DNA from: Candidatus Falkowiibacteriota bacterium
Lineage (GTDB): Bacteria; Patescibacteriota; Patescibacteriia; Patescibacteriales; GWC2-42-12
Direction of reading: 5' to 3'
NCBI GenBank assembly: GCA_016208065.1
Contig: JACQYU010000067.1
Coordinates: 1-5,009, forward strand
DNA length: 5,009 nucleotides
The first letter of the stretch is position 1. Each line of letters starts with the position of its first letter. The notes beneath the pieces are model-generated. The model saw nothing but the letters and a program-made list of their open reading frames with translations. It searched no databases and was not told the origin of the DNA. Below, piece after piece: positions 4,602 to 5,009 of the stretch. A program made the translations under genes and the position numbers.

Positions 4602-4802
4602 ATGCAAGACATTTTTAAATTATCGGTTAAAAAAGGCGCTTCAGATATTCATCTGGTTGTTGACGCCCCGGCCTTATTGCGAGTTGACGGTGAATTAGTT
4701 CCCGTAGAGCCTAAAAAAGTTTTATCAAAAAAAGATATTGAGCAAATGGTTTTTCCGCTTCTAAACGAGGAACAAAAGAAAAGATTTATAGCCGAAAAAT
4801 AA
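4602..4802 (+). CDS. pilT: PilT-type ATPase, N-terminal segment ended by a premature stop
   Basis: PilT is the hexameric ATPase that retracts type IV pili, acting on the cytoplasmic face of the inner membrane. The 66 residues here match its N-terminal PAS-like domain: MQDIFKLSVKKGASDIHLVV with the hallmark GASDIHL, then LLRVDGELVPV and LNEEQKKRFIAEK. A TAA at 4800-4802 stands where family members have the conserved Glu of the E-x-DF-x-Y motif, and the frame continues open beyond it. ATG at 4602 is preferred; ATG at 4596 would add only two residues. It follows rnc after 23 bases, so it is probably cotranscribed. PilB or a related secretion ATPase is less likely because the N-terminal domain is short and begins directly at the ASDIHL region. 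Confidence 0.85.
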   Translation: MQDIFKLSVKKGASDIHLVVDAPALLRVDGELVPVEPKKVLSKKDIEQMVFPLLNEEQKKRFIAEK

Positions 4803-5009
4803 TTGGATTTCGGCTATGAAGATGATAACGTAACCAGATTCAGGATAAACCTGCTTTATGAAAGAGGCAACTTAAGCTTAGTGGCCAGAGTAATAACCGA
4901 CACTATCCCCAGCCTAGAGGATCTGTCTATGCCTAAGGTAGTTTATGATTTACTTGATTTACAGCAAGGATTGATTTTAGTAACCGGCCCGACCGGTTGC
5001 GGCAAATCA
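4803..5009 (+). pseudogene. pilT: PilT-type ATPase continuing past the in-frame stop (runs off the window)
   Basis: Directly after the TAA, in the same frame, the 69 codons to the window end read LDFGYEDDNVTRFRINLLYE, then RGNLSLVARVI, IPSLEDLSMP and QGLILVTGPTGCGKS. This is the rest of the N-terminal domain and the Walker A motif (GPTGCGKS) of a PilT/GspE-family ATPase. The invariant Ser in GPTGSGKS is replaced by Cys. No stop or shift is seen to the edge. The codon right after TAA is TTG, so re-initiation there is conceivable but has no visible ribosome-binding site. A single G-to-T change (GAA to TAA) would explain the break. Confidence 0.88.

Noticed and set aside
4800..4802. Alternative genetic code with TAA read as an amino acid
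   Set aside because: TAA ends rpmF, nusB, rnc and the C-terminus of queA at the expected places, and TAG and TGA also terminate genes here; one site is not evidence for recoding.

Overview
The window reads as a piece of a small, AT-leaning bacterial genome, most likely a Candidate Phyla Radiation (Patescibacteria/Parcubacteria-like) organism. This is an inference from several things: the gene set and order (ruvB, a two-TM protein, a PH-domain membrane protein, queA, rpmF, nusB, rnc, pilT), rich use of TTA/AAA/ATT codons, start codons preceded by A/T-rich sequence without clear Shine-Dalgarno motifs, and many short palindromic repeats whose outer ends read GTCAT/ATGAC. All convincing genes are on the + strand and spacers are short (about 20 to 150 bases), so nothing longer than 300 bases lacks a gene.

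Layout. 17-1077 is ruvB, the Holliday-junction branch-migration motor, split in two frames by a 38-base imperfect tandem duplication. 1078-1202 is a spacer made of degenerate GTCATT/AATGAC repeats. 1203-1463 encodes a small two-helix membrane protein and 1492-2037 a membrane-anchored bacterial PH-domain protein. 2058-3080 is queA (queuosine biosynthesis), broken into three frame segments and carrying two different palindromic repeats translated in frame. 3081-3233 holds a strong sigma-70-type promoter and a 20-base perfect palindrome inside TTTTGAC heptamers, both ahead of rpmF (3234-3434, ribosomal protein L32). A GTCAT-ended palindromic repeat separates rpmF from nusB (3543-4007). A second, GTCATTGCGAG-type repeat separates nusB from an rnc (RNase III) that lacks its N-terminal catalytic segment (4090-4578). 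The window ends inside a pilT-type ATPase gene (4602 onward) that has an in-frame TAA in place of a conserved glutamate.

How the parts fit. rpmF, nusB, rnc and pilT lie head to tail behind the 3086-3115 promoter and could form an RNA-metabolism/ribosome operon (L32, the antitermination factor NusB, the rRNA-processing RNase III) followed by a pilus retraction motor. The most striking property is the density of lesions: one frameshift in ruvB, two frame breaks in queA, one 5' truncation in rnc and one nonsense codon in pilT, in genes that are otherwise well conserved. In ruvB the duplicated copies differ mainly at synonymous third positions, as two strain alleles would. This makes a metagenome assembly chimera a serious explanation beside real gene decay driven by repeats.

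No wholly new multi-gene system is visible. The best biological lead is the in-frame invasion of queA by palindromic elements, reminiscent of Rickettsia palindromic elements, with a relative of one of them sitting in the neighbouring rpmF-nusB spacer.
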